Below, piece by piece: positions 23,988 through 30,992 of a DNA stretch of 36,113 bases. The stretch comes from DYQY01 sp964643725. Lineage in GTDB: Bacteria; Margulisbacteria; Riflemargulisbacteria; GWF2-35-9; DYQY01. Made by a program: the position numbers and the translations under genes. Location of the stretch: assembly GCA_964643725.1 (NCBI GenBank), contig CAZXTL010000023.1:1-36113 (forward strand). The letters are read 5' to 3'. The notes under the pieces are model-generated. The model did no database searches and had not been told where the DNA came from. It was given only the letters and a program-made list of their open reading frames with translations. How positions within the stretch are numbered: the stretch's first letter is position 1; each line of letters opens with the position of its first letter.

Positions 23988-24034
23988 TTGACTTCCTACC
24001 AATAAGCTTGGTATTATTACCAATAAAGGTGGTA
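23988..24034 (+). promoter_or_regulatory. promoter with two operator half-palindromes for wHTH/NTase pair
   Basis: -35 TTGACT (23988-23993), 18 nt, -10 TATTAT (24012-24017). Two palindromes of the form TACCA-N7-TGGTA, at 23997-24013 and 24018-24034, start 21 bp apart, about two helical turns. The first lies between -35 and -10, the second covers the start region. This is the arrangement expected for cooperative autorepression by the winged-helix protein encoded downstream. Confidence 0.65.
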
Positions 24035-24036
24035 AT

Positions 24037-24246
24037 GATGTTTGATTATCTTTTCAATAATAAGCATACGGAAATAATTATTTTTTTCTTANNNNNNNNN
24101 NNNNNNNNNNNNNNNNNNNNNNNNNNNNNNNNNNNNNNNNNNNNNNNNNNNNNNNNNNNNNNNNNNNNNNNNNNNNNNNNNNNNNNNNNNNGATGTTTGA
24201 TTATCTTTTCAATAATAAGCATACGGAAATAATTATTTTTTTCTTA
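24037..24246. other. assembly gap flanked by an exact 55-bp duplication
   Basis: Bases 24092-24191 are N. The 55 bases before the gap (24037-24091) and after it (24192-24246) are identical, starting GATGTTTGATTATC and ending TTTTTTTCTTA. Two contigs that share an unmerged 55-base end have probably been scaffolded, so the true sequence likely has one copy and no gap. The wHTH gene then starts at the ATG at 24038 (equal to 24193) directly behind the promoter. Confidence 0.85.
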
Positions 24247-24528
24247 ATGAAAAATGAGTATTGTTATGCTAAACAACTAGCTGATATTTTTTCTACTTCT
24301 GTTTTTGGTTTCCAAAAGACTTTGGATAAGCTAGAAAGGGGTGGTCTTTTGGTAAGTTTACTCGAAGGGAACACAAGGTACTATCAATTCAACCCACGAT
24401 ATCCTTTTTTTAAAGATATTAAAAAGCTATTTGAGAAAGCATACGAATTTATGCCAACTGATTTAAAAAAATTCTATGAGTTAGATGTTCGGAAGAGACC
24501 ACGCAGGAAGAATAAACCAATTGTATAA
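24193..24528 (+). CDS. winged helix-turn-helix regulator, probable antitoxin/autorepressor
   Basis: The 111-residue protein folds as ArsR/MarR-like: NKHTEIIIFFLMKNEYCYAK (helix 1-2), QLADIFSTSVFGFQKTLDKL (recognition helix) and ERGGLLVSLLEGNTRYYQFN (wing), then a basic tail (RKRPRRKNK). AAGGTGG precedes the ATG in the copy before the assembly gap. It lies 13 nt before a nucleotidyltransferase gene, like AbiEi/AbiEii and other antitoxin-NTase pairs, where the wHTH protein represses its own promoter. The paired TACCA-N7-TGGTA sites upstream are likely its operators. It could equally be a plain regulator of the NTase. Confidence 0.75.
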   Translation: MFDYLFNNKHTEIIIFFLMKNEYCYAKQLADIFSTSVFGFQKTLDKLERGGLLVSLLEGNTRYYQFNPRYPFFKDIKKLFEKAYEFMPTDLKKFYELDVRKRPRRKNKPIV

Positions 24529-24541
24529 GATAGAGAAATCT

Positions 24542-25078
24542 ATGTCTTTAGAAGACCTTGTTATTGTTATAGGTGAGTTTTTGAAAACCAAAGGCGTGGA
24601 CATAATTTTAGTTGGTGGTGCATGTGTTACCATTTATTCTAAAAATGCTTATATTTCTGGGGATTTAGATTTAATAACTTACCATGAGGGTAAGAAAGTT
24701 AAACAATATTTAGCCGAACTCGGCTTTGAATTTACGGCTTCAAAGTATTTTGTACACAAAAACACTGATTATATTGTAGAGTTTGTGAACCCTCCAATCT
24801 CCATTGGTAACGAGCCAGTGCACGAGTTTCATAATCATAAAACTAGTTTAGGAGAAATAAAGTTACTAACAGCTACAGATACAGTTAAAGACAGGCTTTC
24901 AGCTTATTATCATTGGAATGATGAACAATCATTGGAACAAGCATTATTAGTAGTAAAGGAAGTTGATGTAGATTTTGAAAATATTAGGTTATGGTCCGAG
25001 AGAGAAGCTATGACTCATAAATTTCAAATATTTATGAATCACTTAACTCATAAACACTCCAACTCTTCAACTTTTTAA
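24542..25078 (+). CDS. nucleotidyltransferase-like protein (DUF6036/AbiEii-like)
   Basis: The 178-residue protein has the polymerase-beta NTase core: IILVGGACVTIYSKN (21-35) followed by ISGDLDLITY (38-47), where D41/D43 are the metal-binding pair, and a later KLLTATDTVKDRLSAYYHWN with the conserved K-D-R helix of the DUF6036/AbiEii group. Its genetic link to an upstream wHTH gene suggests a toxin-antitoxin or defence-like role, with the NTase modifying an RNA (for AbiE-type toxins, tRNA). ATG 24542 is preferred; an in-frame ATG at 24485 overlaps the wHTH gene. The C-terminal HSNSSTF is encoded by CTCTTCAAC-type array words. Confidence 0.7.
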   Translation: MSLEDLVIVIGEFLKTKGVDIILVGGACVTIYSKNAYISGDLDLITYHEGKKVKQYLAELGFEFTASKYFVHKNTDYIVEFVNPPISIGNEPVHEFHNHKTSLGEIKLLTATDTVKDRLSAYYHWNDEQSLEQALLVVKEVDVDFENIRLWSEREAMTHKFQIFMNHLTHKHSNSSTF

Positions 25079-25140
25079 CTCTTCAACTTTTAAGCTATTC
25101 ATCCAATCATCCATTCATCCAATCATCATTTCGTCTCACG
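25048..25140 (+). repeat. pyrimidine-rich oligonucleotide array
   Basis: CTCCAACTCTTCAACTTT, then CTCTTCAACTTTTAAGC, then TCATCCAATCATCCATTC. It overlaps the 3' end of the NTase gene and ends in a stretch rich in CGTCTCACG-type words. The remainder to 25280 shows no gene. Confidence 0.75.
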
Positions 25141-25268
25141 TAACTTTCTCGCTCCGTTTACTGTTTGTTTTCAATATGTTGACGTTAAATATTTTCTGCG
25201 ATATATGTTGACTTAATTTTGATCTTTATGTATTATGAGAGCAATAGGTTTTTTGAGTAAGTAAAGGA

Positions 25269-25280
25269 TATAATTAAAAT
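25269..25280 (+). promoter_or_regulatory. -10 box adjacent to the Bro-N gene start
   Basis: TATAAT (25269-25274) is followed by 6 nt and ATG 25281, again a leaderless-type spacing. No clear -35 is visible at 16-18 nt, and AAAGGA overlaps the box, so a conventional leader from further upstream is possible. Confidence 0.4.
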
Positions 25281-26105
25281 ATGGAAATACATAATAAGTT
25301 AATTTTATTTGAGACAATACAAATCAGGAGAACTTGGTATAAAAATGATTGGTATTATTCTTTAGTTGATATTGTTTTTGCATTAACTGATAGCAATAAT
25401 CCAACAGATTATTTAAAAAAGATTAGAAAGAGAGATAAAGAACTTAGTATTTATATAGGGACAAATTGTCCCCAGGTAGTAATGTTAACATTAACTGGCA
25501 AAAACAGAAAAACATTGGCTGGCAATACAAAAGATGTTTTTAGGTTAATTCAATCTATCCCAAGTAAAAAAGCTGAGCCATTTAAGCGTTGGTTAGCTCA
25601 AGTTGGCAAAGAGCGAATTGATGAAATAGATAACCCTGAATTAGCTCAGGAAAGAATGAAACAATTATATGAAGACAAGGGATATCCTAAAGATTGGATT
25701 GATAAGCGCTTAAGAGGCATAGCAATACGTCAAAATTTGACAGATGAATGGAAAGATAGAGGTATTATAAATAAAAAAGACTTTGCAATATTAACAGCCG
25801 ATATATCAAAGGCAACTTTTGGAATGACACCATCAGAGTATAAAGAATTTAAAAATTTGCAAAACGAAAATCTAAGAGATCACATGACAGATTTAGAGCT
25901 TATTTTTACAATGTTAGGCGAAAAAGTTACAACTGAAATTTCAAAAAAAGAAAAGCCAGATAATTTTAATAAGAATAGAAGAGTTGCAAAAAGAGGTGGA
26001 AGTGTTGCAGGAGTTGCAAGAAAAGAAACAGAAAAAGAATTAGGTCATTCTATTGTTTCCGATGAAAATTTTCTAGAAAATTCAGAAGGAATGAATTTGA
26101 TTTGA
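25281..26105 (+). CDS. Bro-N domain protein, DinD/phage-antirepressor-like
   Basis: The 274-residue protein starts with a Bro-N domain (IQIRRTWYKNDWYYSLVDIV, SNNPTDYLKKIRKRDKELS, FRLIQSIPSKKAEPFKRWLA), then KERIDEIDNPELAQERMKQLY and a C-terminal part ending ARKETEKELGHSIVSDENFL, which matches DNA-damage-inducible protein D. Bro-N proteins occur in phages and accessory islands; DinD inhibits RecA filament activity in E. coli. The gene stands alone between repeat-rich spacers in a row of toxin-antitoxin modules. Its role here is not known. Codon use looks like the neighbours. Confidence 0.82.
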   Translation: MEIHNKLILFETIQIRRTWYKNDWYYSLVDIVFALTDSNNPTDYLKKIRKRDKELSIYIGTNCPQVVMLTLTGKNRKTLAGNTKDVFRLIQSIPSKKAEPFKRWLAQVGKERIDEIDNPELAQERMKQLYEDKGYPKDWIDKRLRGIAIRQNLTDEWKDRGIINKKDFAILTADISKATFGMTPSEYKEFKNLQNENLRDHMTDLELIFTMLGEKVTTEISKKEKPDNFNKNRRVAKRGGSVAGVARKETEKELGHSIVSDENFLENSEGMNLI

Positions 26106-26109
26106 TGTG

Positions 26110-26292
26110 ACTAACCAATCCTCCATTCATCCATTCCTCCTATCATCCATTCATCAATTCGTCCCACGTCCTCCGTCCTACGTCATCCATCACCCATCAC
26201 TGTTTATCACGGCGTAGCATTAGCGAAGCCGGATTCACCGTTCACGTTTTACTCTTCGTCCCTCCCTCTATCCTTCTATTCATCCATCAAGA
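26110..26292 (+). repeat. pyrimidine-rich oligonucleotide array
   Basis: Words such as TCCATTCATCCATTCCTCC, ATCATCCATTCATCAATTC, CGTCCTCCGTCCTACGTC and CCCTCCCTCTATCC follow one another without a fixed period. Embedded is CACGGCGTAGCATTAGCG. The array stops just before the MNT promoter. No gene is visible. Confidence 0.75.
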
Positions 26293-26328
26293 GTGACAAT
26301 AGCTTATTTCCTAGTTATAATTTAAAAC
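26293..26328 (+). promoter_or_regulatory. leaderless-type promoter of the MNT/HEPN operon
   Basis: -35 GTGACA (26293-26298), exactly 17 nt, -10 TATAAT (26316-26321), 7 nt to ATG 26329. Both boxes are near consensus, and the expected first transcribed base coincides with the A of ATG. No Shine-Dalgarno is present. Confidence 0.7.
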
Positions 26329-26640
26329 ATGTTAACTAAGGAAAATATTCAAGATATCGTATTGCGAATTAGTGAAAAATTTAATCCTAAGAATATTTGG
26401 TTGTTTGGTAGCTATGCAAACGGTAACCCAACTGAAGATAGTGATATTGATATTTTAATTGTAGATGATAAACATAGAGATAAACGTCAATTAAATGTAG
26501 ATATTCAAAGTGAGTTTTTTCCACGAGATTATGCAATGGACTTATTAATTGTAGATCCAAAAGAATTAGAGTATAAGAAGAACCATTTTTTTTTCTGGAA
26601 GAAAATTATAGAAGAAGGTAAAGAGGTATATGTCAGATAA
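26329..26640 (+). CDS. MNT-type minimal nucleotidyltransferase (antitoxin)
   Basis: The 103-residue protein has IWLFGSYANGNPTEDSDIDI: G27-S28 and D39/D41, with the third acidic residue D71 in AMDLLIVD. This is the MNT antitoxin of HEPN/MNT modules, which in characterised systems adenylylates the HEPN toxin to neutralise it. The next gene encodes the HEPN partner and overlaps by 11 nt, so translation is coupled. All catalytic residues are intact. Expression probably comes from the leaderless promoter directly in front. Confidence 0.92.
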   Translation: MLTKENIQDIVLRISEKFNPKNIWLFGSYANGNPTEDSDIDILIVDDKHRDKRQLNVDIQSEFFPRDYAMDLLIVDPKELEYKKNHFFFWKKIIEEGKEVYVR

Positions 26641-27010
26641 GGAGCTTTTAGAATGGTTATATCTTGCACAGGGTGATAGAGAAACAGCTGATTTTCTTTA
26701 TAAAGAGTCAGGTAGACCAGAGATAATTATCTATCATTATCATCAAGCATTAGAGAAATATTTTAAGCATTTTTTATTATCTAATAATCAAGAAATAGGC
26801 AAAATGCACTTTCTGGATAAGTTATTATCAGATATTGTTAAGATTAATCCTGATTATATTGAAATAAAGAAAGATGTTCTTTTGATTAACAGCTACCTGC
26901 CTAAGTTAAGATATCCTTATGGAGATCGTCTTTTCGATGAAGATGCTATGATTGTAAAAGAAGCTTTTTTCAGAATATTAAATATCTTTCCAGTACAAAC
27001 AATAATTTAG
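26630..27010 (+). CDS. HEPN domain protein (toxin of HEPN/MNT pair)
   Basis: The 126-residue all-helical protein has LLEWLYLAQGDRETADFLYK at the N-terminus, IIIYHYHQALEKYFKHFLL in helix 2, and a C-terminal YLPKLRYPYGDRLFDEDAMI segment, as in the HEPN family of MNT-linked proteins. The RNase motif RxxxxH is not obvious, so it may belong to the non-nucleolytic or divergent branch. It overlaps MNT by 11 nt, with AAAGAGG just upstream. The pair is a recognised toxin-antitoxin type. Confidence 0.85.
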   Translation: MSDKELLEWLYLAQGDRETADFLYKESGRPEIIIYHYHQALEKYFKHFLLSNNQEIGKMHFLDKLLSDIVKINPDYIEIKKDVLLINSYLPKLRYPYGDRLFDEDAMIVKEAFFRILNIFPVQTII

Positions 27011-27011
27011 T

Positions 27012-27200
27012 CCTAACCCTCGAACTCTTCAACTCTTCAACAGTTAGACTCTTCAACTTTTTCCAATACGTCACCCCGTCACTTGTTACTCGTCACTTCG
27101 TCACTGTTCACCGTTCACTGCTCACTATTCATCCATTCATCCATTCATCCATTCGTCTTCCGTCCTACGTCTAACGTTACTCCGTCACTTCGTAAGTTCG
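27012..27200 (+). repeat. pyrimidine-rich oligonucleotide array
   Basis: CTCTTCAACTCTTCAAC, CGTCACCCCGTCACTTGT, CATCCATTCATCCATTC and CCGTCCTACGTC word families follow each other between two toxin-antitoxin operons. Octamer ATCCATTC is repeated several times. No gene. Confidence 0.75.
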
Positions 27201-27202
27201 TT

Positions 27203-27236
27203 TTGTATTCCTCTATTTACTAAAAGTAAAATACAA
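27203..27236 (+). promoter_or_regulatory. nested palindrome upstream of the zeta-like module
   Basis: TTTACT-aaa-AGTAAA (27216-27230) is perfect, and TTGTAT (27203-27208) / ATACAA (27231-27236) surround it asymmetrically. It lies 28 nt before the small partner gene and may be its operator; TATATT (27241-27246) could be a -10. Confidence 0.45.
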
Positions 27237-27264
27237 ATTACTATATATTTAAGGGTGATTAATA

Positions 27265-27474
27265 ATGAATAAATATTCAGAGAAGTTAAAAAAAGTTGCT
27301 CATAAAGTTTCTACAAATGCACAAAAGAGTAGTTCAGATAAAGACATTCCCTATGTTGTCCAAAAAGGTAATAGAGTGGTCAGAGTCCATTCTAATGGCA
27401 ATGAAGAAGTGGTTAAAGATAGTGTTGCTAAATCAGTTAGAACAGAGAAACTTAGGTTTCACTTAAATAAGTAA
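27265..27474 (+). CDS. small basic protein, probable antitoxin of zeta-like kinase
   Basis: The 69-residue, charged protein (YVVQKGNRVVRVHSNGNEEV in the middle, basic N-terminal helix) has the size and position of small partners that precede COG4185-type zeta-like kinases. AAGGGTGA precedes the ATG. The stop codon overlaps the start of the kinase gene (TAATG). I do not recognise a defined family; the antitoxin role is inferred from gene order. Confidence 0.6.
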   Translation: MNKYSEKLKKVAHKVSTNAQKSSSDKDIPYVVQKGNRVVRVHSNGNEEVVKDSVAKSVRTEKLRFHLNK

Positions 27475-28188
27475 TGTCAAAAAGGATAAGGATTTTTGCT
27501 GGTCCAAACGGTTCTGGTAAATCAACTTTATTTAAATATATAAAAGATAAATTTCCAATAAATACAGGTCCTTTTGTTAATGCTGACGATATCTATAATA
27601 AGTTTGAAGAAAAACATACACCTATTGATATTTTTGAAGAGTTTGGAATAAAGACATCAAATTCTGAATTGAATCATTTTGTTTTACAACATGGATTAAA
27701 AAAACAAGTAAAATTAACCAATGTCTTTGATGTTAAAGAAGAAAGATTTGTTTTAGTTAACGAAAATAATTCTTATATAGCTGCTATATTCGCCGATTTT
27801 GTTAGAAATAAAATGATAGCATCATGTACGAGCACATTTTCTTTTGAAACTGTTTTTTCACATAACTCAAAACTTGATTTCATGAAAAACGCTAGTGACC
27901 TTGGCTTTAAAGTATATTTATACTTTATTTCTACAAATGACCCCATAATAAATATTAACAGAGTAGCTCAAAGAGTTAGCAATGGAGGACATCCTGTACA
28001 AGATTATAGATAGATACTATAGGTCTTTAGAAAATCTATTGCAAGCTATTAGGTATTCTTATAGATCTTATGTTTTTGATAACTCAAATGATTTAAAATT
28101 AATTGCTGAGAAAACACCAAAAACCATAAGTTTGATTGAAAAAGATATCCCTTCTTGGTTCTATAACTATGTAGTTAAAAAGTTGTAG
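27474..28188 (+). pseudogene. zeta-toxin-like P-loop kinase, frameshifted
   Basis: The first frame (27474-28013) gives RIRIFAGPNGSGKSTLFKYI with the Walker A loop, NADDIYNKF, CTSTFSFETVFSHNSKLDFM and VYLYFISTNDPIININRVAQ, RVSNGGHPV, then runs into a stop. The family continues after GGHxV with a segment like KIIDRYYRSLENLLQAI, and exactly this is found in the next frame from 28000 (through YRSYVFDNSNDLKLI to 28188). Removing one base, or adding two, near 27996-28000 restores a 237-residue protein. Zeta-like kinases phosphorylate UDP-GlcNAc in studied cases. This is either a real inactivating mutation or a sequencing error. Confidence 0.75.
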
Positions 28189-28379
28189 TTATAATGAATA
28201 CAAGCATAACTTTCAAAATATCAAAACAAAGAATATTACCAGTTAATTTTTTTAAAAGGGTATAATAGCAAAAAATAGATTCCGAGCTTATTTGGAAGAC
28301 AAAGAAGCTTGGCATATAAATAAAATTAAGCCTCTTCGTAAAATAGGACAGTATATAATTAAACCGTAAACTGGGATAA
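28189..28379 (+). other. spacer with possible decayed small ORFs
   Basis: ATG 28194 opens a 23-codon ORF (MNTSITFKISKQRILPVNFF). A second open stretch without ATG (28256-28369) would read NRFRAYLEDKEAWHINKIKP then LRKIGQYIIKP before a stop, which looks protein-like. They could be two parts of one decayed small gene. No family was recognised. Confidence 0.3.
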
Positions 28380-28519
28380 GTAAATCCAAATGTCAAAATC
28401 CAAAACCCAAATAAATCATAAAATGACAAATCCTTAAATGAAAGAGATTGCATTATGATTTGGAATTAGTGATTTAAGGATTTATTTGTAGTATTTGTCA
28501 TTGGGATTTTGGGTTTTAT
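28380..28519 (+). repeat. A/T-rich inverted element
   Basis: A-rich arm 28381-28440 (AATCCAAATGTCAAAATCC, AAAACCCAAATAAATC, AAAATGACAAATCC) faces T-rich arm 28458-28519 (GATTTAAGGATTTATTTGTA, TTTGTCATTGGGATTTTGGG). The T-rich arm is nearly identical to that at 23880-23920. A CTCTTCAAC/CATCCATTC array follows to 28590. No gene from 28380 to 28669. Confidence 0.75.
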
Positions 28520-28669
28520 TCTAACCCTCCAACTCTTCAACTTCTCAACTCTTCTACTTTTAGACTTTTCATCCATTCATCTATTTGAGACATAAGAACA
28601 AGTGTTCATTGAATCTACTTATTGCAGTATGATATATTTATAAATACTAAGTTAGTAAGGAGAAAGATT

Positions 28670-28875
28670 ATGACAATTTCAAATAACTTAATTTCTGAGG
28701 CACTTAAGCTAAAACCATTCGAAAGAGTATTGTTTATACAAACATTAAATAAAAGTCTTGATATGCCAGATGAATCAATAGACAATGTTTGGATAAAGAG
28801 GTTACAAAAAGAGTTAATTCATATGAATCAGGGAAACTCTCAGCATTATCTTTGGATGAGTTTATTAAACAATAA
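28670..28875 (+). pseudogene. addiction-module antitoxin, frameshifted copy
   Basis: AAGGAG precedes ATG 28670. The start TISNNLISEALKLKPFERVL, then FIQTLNKSLDMPDE, matches the intact antitoxin at 30993 (AISESLLKEAMNLKAHEKML). The frame is lost in a run of five A (28806-28810): one more A would give RLQKRVNSYESGKLSALSLD, then EFIKQ and a stop at 28873-28875 that overlaps the toxin ATG by one base, the usual operon join. As written, the frame runs on to 28906 with an unrelated tail. Real decay or base-calling error. Confidence 0.75.
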
Positions 28876-29175
28876 TGAAGCCTGTTTTTTTTATAGATTT
28901 GGCTAACTTAGAATATTTAGATGCTGTGGAGTATTATAAGCTTGAAAGTGAAGAGTTAGAGATAGCTTTCAAAAACAGAGATCCATAATATTTTGAATGT
29001 TATTTGTCGGTTTCCTGGTATAGGTGATAATATTTCTAATGGCATTAAGAAAATGTTAGTTAGTAGATTCCCTTATCAAATTTTTTATAAAGAGTATTCT
29101 GATAATATAATTGTTTTTTCTATTTCTCATCAACATAGAGAACCTTACTTTTGGATAGATAGAATCACACCTTAA
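28875..29175 (+). pseudogene. RelE/ParE-type toxin, frameshifted copy
   Basis: From ATG 28875 the frame gives PVFFIDLANLEYLDAVEYYK, LESEELEIAFK, then reaches a stop at 28986. Dropping one A from the A5 run at 28971-28975 continues into EIHNILNVICRFPGIG, MLVSRFPYQIFYKEYSDNII and ISHQHREPYFWIDRI (to 29175), a complete RelE/ParE fold like that of the intact copy at 31203. The restored protein has about 99 residues. Both genes of this module are broken at A-runs. Confidence 0.75.
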
Positions 29176-29202
29176 ATCGTAGAAATGGAAAACGTAATAC
29201 GA

Positions 29203-29470
29203 AATGCCAAATGTCAAAGCACAAAATCTAAATAAATCAAATAATGGGAAATCCCTAAACCTCTCTTTTAGGAGAGGTAGCTATATGTTAATTTATTTAA
29301 AAAACACAAGTGATTTTAGCTGGTGAGGTTAATAAATCTAATAATGCTAAATCAAGAAATAATGCTTTTTAGTCAGGTATTCTTTTGATTTGGATTTGTT
29401 TAATTTAGGGATTTATTTGCTTGCATTGAGCTTGTCGAAATGTCATTTGGAATTTGAGTTTTGGATTTTT
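29203..29470 (+). repeat. A/T-rich inverted element with nested repeats
   Basis: A-rich arm 29203-29258 (AATGCCAAATGTCAAAGC, AAATAAATCAAATAATG) and T-rich arm 29386-29470 (GATTTGGATTTG, TTTAGGGATTTATTTGC, TGTCATTTGGAATTTGAG). Nested: CCTCTC/GGAGAGG with GGTGAGG (29260-29328), related to the repeat inside asnB, and GCATTGAGCTTGTCGAAATG (29424-29443). A CAACTCTTAAAC and CGTCACCCCGTCAC array follows to 29590. No gene lies in 29176-29683. Confidence 0.7.
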
Positions 29471-29593
29471 AAAGTTTAACGCTCCAACTCTTAAACTATT
29501 TTACGAGCTCACGATGTTGCGTAGCTTCGTTTATTCGTAGCCTCATTATTTCGTCACCCCGTCACCCCGTCACTTCGTTTTCCGTGTTCGTTC

Positions 29594-29660
29594 AGTTCAA
29601 TTAATAAAAAGAAAGAGACCTTAACGTAGAAGAATATAAAAGTTTACTTTTAAAAAGCCT
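29594..29660 (+). repeat. partial third relative of the asnB-flanking repeat
   Basis: AATTAATAAAAAGAAAGAGA followed by CCTTAACGTAGAAGAATAT and AAAGTTTACTTTTAAA matches the 3' part of copies 1 and 2 (copy 1: GAGACATTAACGTAAAAGAA, then AAAGTTTACTTTTAAAG). The 5' body is absent. Confidence 0.6.
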
Positions 29661-29680
29661 TGTTAGTGCAACTAACAAAT
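29652..29680 (-). terminator. likely terminator of the Fic gene
   Basis: Read on the minus strand just after the stop codon: TTGTTAGT-tgc-ACTAACAA stem, followed by GGCTTTTT. It lies at the end of the partial repeat; a similar hairpin (GTAAGTGCAACTTAC) occurs at 20821. Confidence 0.55.
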
Positions 29681-29683
29681 AAA

Positions 29684-30790
29684 CTATAAGTTATTTACAT
29701 AGTACCTAGCATGCTTCAGTTCGCCTACTTTCTTCAATAATCCAATCGATACCATTCCCTGAAGATCTCTTGTTACAGTAGAGTCAGAAGTATGTTTTGC
29801 TATGCTTTTGTAATTATTAGCACTTAGCCCACCTTTAAACCCGTTTATTCCTGCTTCAAATATTTTGCTTAGCACTTTAAGCTGTCTTTCGTTTAATAAT
29901 TCAGAGTACTTATCATATATTTTAGTTTTTTTGATTGTGAATTCAATGGTCTTACCAGTAAGCTTTTGAGCTTCTAAAATAAGTTTAGAAAAATATATAA
30001 GATAATCAGTTATCTCAAGTTTTTTATTGTGTTCTTCTAATATATCGTAATACTCTTTCTTATTTTTTTGTATTATTGAGGATATTGAAAGTAGAACAGG
30101 GTAATGAAATGAACTTGAAATCAGCTTTTCTGACAAAGCTCTTCCGATTCTGCCATTTCCATCTTCAAAAGGATGAATCAAAACAAAATATAAATGAGCA
30201 ATTCCAGCATTTATTATTGTGTTTAGCTTATTTGCACTCATTTGTGATGCTTCGTTAAACCATTCAGAATATCTTTCCATTTCAATAGGGATAATTCTTG
30301 AAGGTGGTGCTTCATAATGTATCTTTGGCTTATGTATAGGACCAGATACTACCTGCATCGGTTCATCATGTGTTCTGTATTTGCCTATATTTTCGATATC
30401 ACTTCTTCCTAATGCCAGTTTTTTGTGCCAGTTATATAGATATTCATTGCTTAAGTTTTTATCGTATGTCTCATATAAGTCAATCATCATATCTGATATT
30501 CCTTTTTCATTTTGTGGTATCTTTTTGTTATTTGTATGTAACCCAAAATTTTTTCTAATAGAAGATTGCACACTCTCTCTATCAAGGATTTCACCCTCTA
30601 TTTCAGAAGTATTTACAGCTTCTTCAGTGATAAGCTCAATAATGATATTTTTTTTATCATTTTTATCAATGTGTTGATAAGCACCAAAAACAATACTGGA
30701 TTCTGCTAGAAATTCAGCTTCAAAATCACTTAGTTGGTTTTTGTTATATGTAAAAATTGGCCATTTATCTGATTGCCAGTTCCATCTCAT
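29684..30790 (-). CDS. Fic family protein (class II, with DUF4172 N-terminus and wHTH C-terminus)
   Basis: The 368-residue protein starts MRWNWQSDKWPIFTYN, the DUF4172 N-terminal signature. It has the inhibitory motif TSEIEG (61-66; T/SxxxEG), KYRTHDEPMQVVSGP, and the Fic active site HPFEDGNGRIGR (206-217), complete with H206 and both arginines. The last 70 residues form a winged-helix (LNERQLKVLSKIFEAGINGF, STVTRDLQGMVSIGLLKK). Fic proteins transfer AMP to protein hydroxyls; the inhibitory helix keeps this one self-regulated. Transcribed opposite to its neighbours, with AAGGA before the ATG. The C-terminal wHTH may bind the paired palindromes at its own promoter. Confidence 0.93.
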   Translation of the reverse strand: MRWNWQSDKWPIFTYNKNQLSDFEAEFLAESSIVFGAYQHIDKNDKKNIIIELITEEAVNTSEIEGEILDRESVQSSIRKNFGLHTNNKKIPQNEKGISDMMIDLYETYDKNLSNEYLYNWHKKLALGRSDIENIGKYRTHDEPMQVVSGPIHKPKIHYEAPPSRIIPIEMERYSEWFNEASQMSANKLNTIINAGIAHLYFVLIHPFEDGNGRIGRALSEKLISSSFHYPVLLSISSIIQKNKKEYYDILEEHNKKLEITDYLIYFSKLILEAQKLTGKTIEFTIKKTKIYDKYSELLNERQLKVLSKIFEAGINGFKGGLSANNYKSIAKHTSDSTVTRDLQGMVSIGLLKKVGELKHARYYVNNL

Positions 30791-30862
30791 GAGCGATACA
30801 CTTCCTTTATATAGCTCACATTATAACACTTTTTTGAGCGATAAAACATTTTTCTATAGCTC
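30789..30862 (-). promoter_or_regulatory. Fic promoter with two 29-bp inverted-repeat operators
   Basis: On the minus strand two sites share TGAGCTATA at one end and TATCGCTCA at the other: 30862-30834 and 30817-30789, each 29 bp, start-to-start 45 bp. Between them lies -10 TATAAT (30823-30818 region, in GTTATAATGTG). The inner site covers the Shine-Dalgarno and touches the start codon. Occupancy would block both transcription and initiation. Confidence 0.65.
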
Positions 30863-30957
30863 AGCTCAATTGTTTCCGATTTCACATAGTCACTTCGTCA
30901 CATGTCACTTCTTTTATTCATTCCTCCGTCCCTCTATCCCTCTATACGCTAAACAGG

Positions 30958-30992
30958 TATAATAAAAGTAACTCAAATTTAGGAGGCAGAGA
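30958..30992 (+). promoter_or_regulatory. -10 box and strong ribosome binding site of intact TA operon
   Basis: TATAAT at 30958-30963, and AGGAGG at 30981-30986, 6 nt before ATG 30993. No clear -35 at 17 nt; upstream is a CCTCCGTCCCTCTATCC array. In contrast to the leaderless-type genes, this mRNA would have a leader of about 23 nt. Confidence 0.5.

Noticed and set aside
24008..24232. 74-codon ORF running through the N gap
   Set aside because: Its length depends on the Ns; it is the duplicated start of the wHTH gene joined across an artificial gap.
25048..25140. Possible CRISPR or satellite array in the CATCCATTC-rich spacers
   Set aside because: No fixed unit length or unique spacers; the words are mixed without period.
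30370..30677. ORFs on the plus strand opposite the Fic gene
   Set aside because: The Fic motif, length and promoter on the minus strand are complete; these are antisense shadows.
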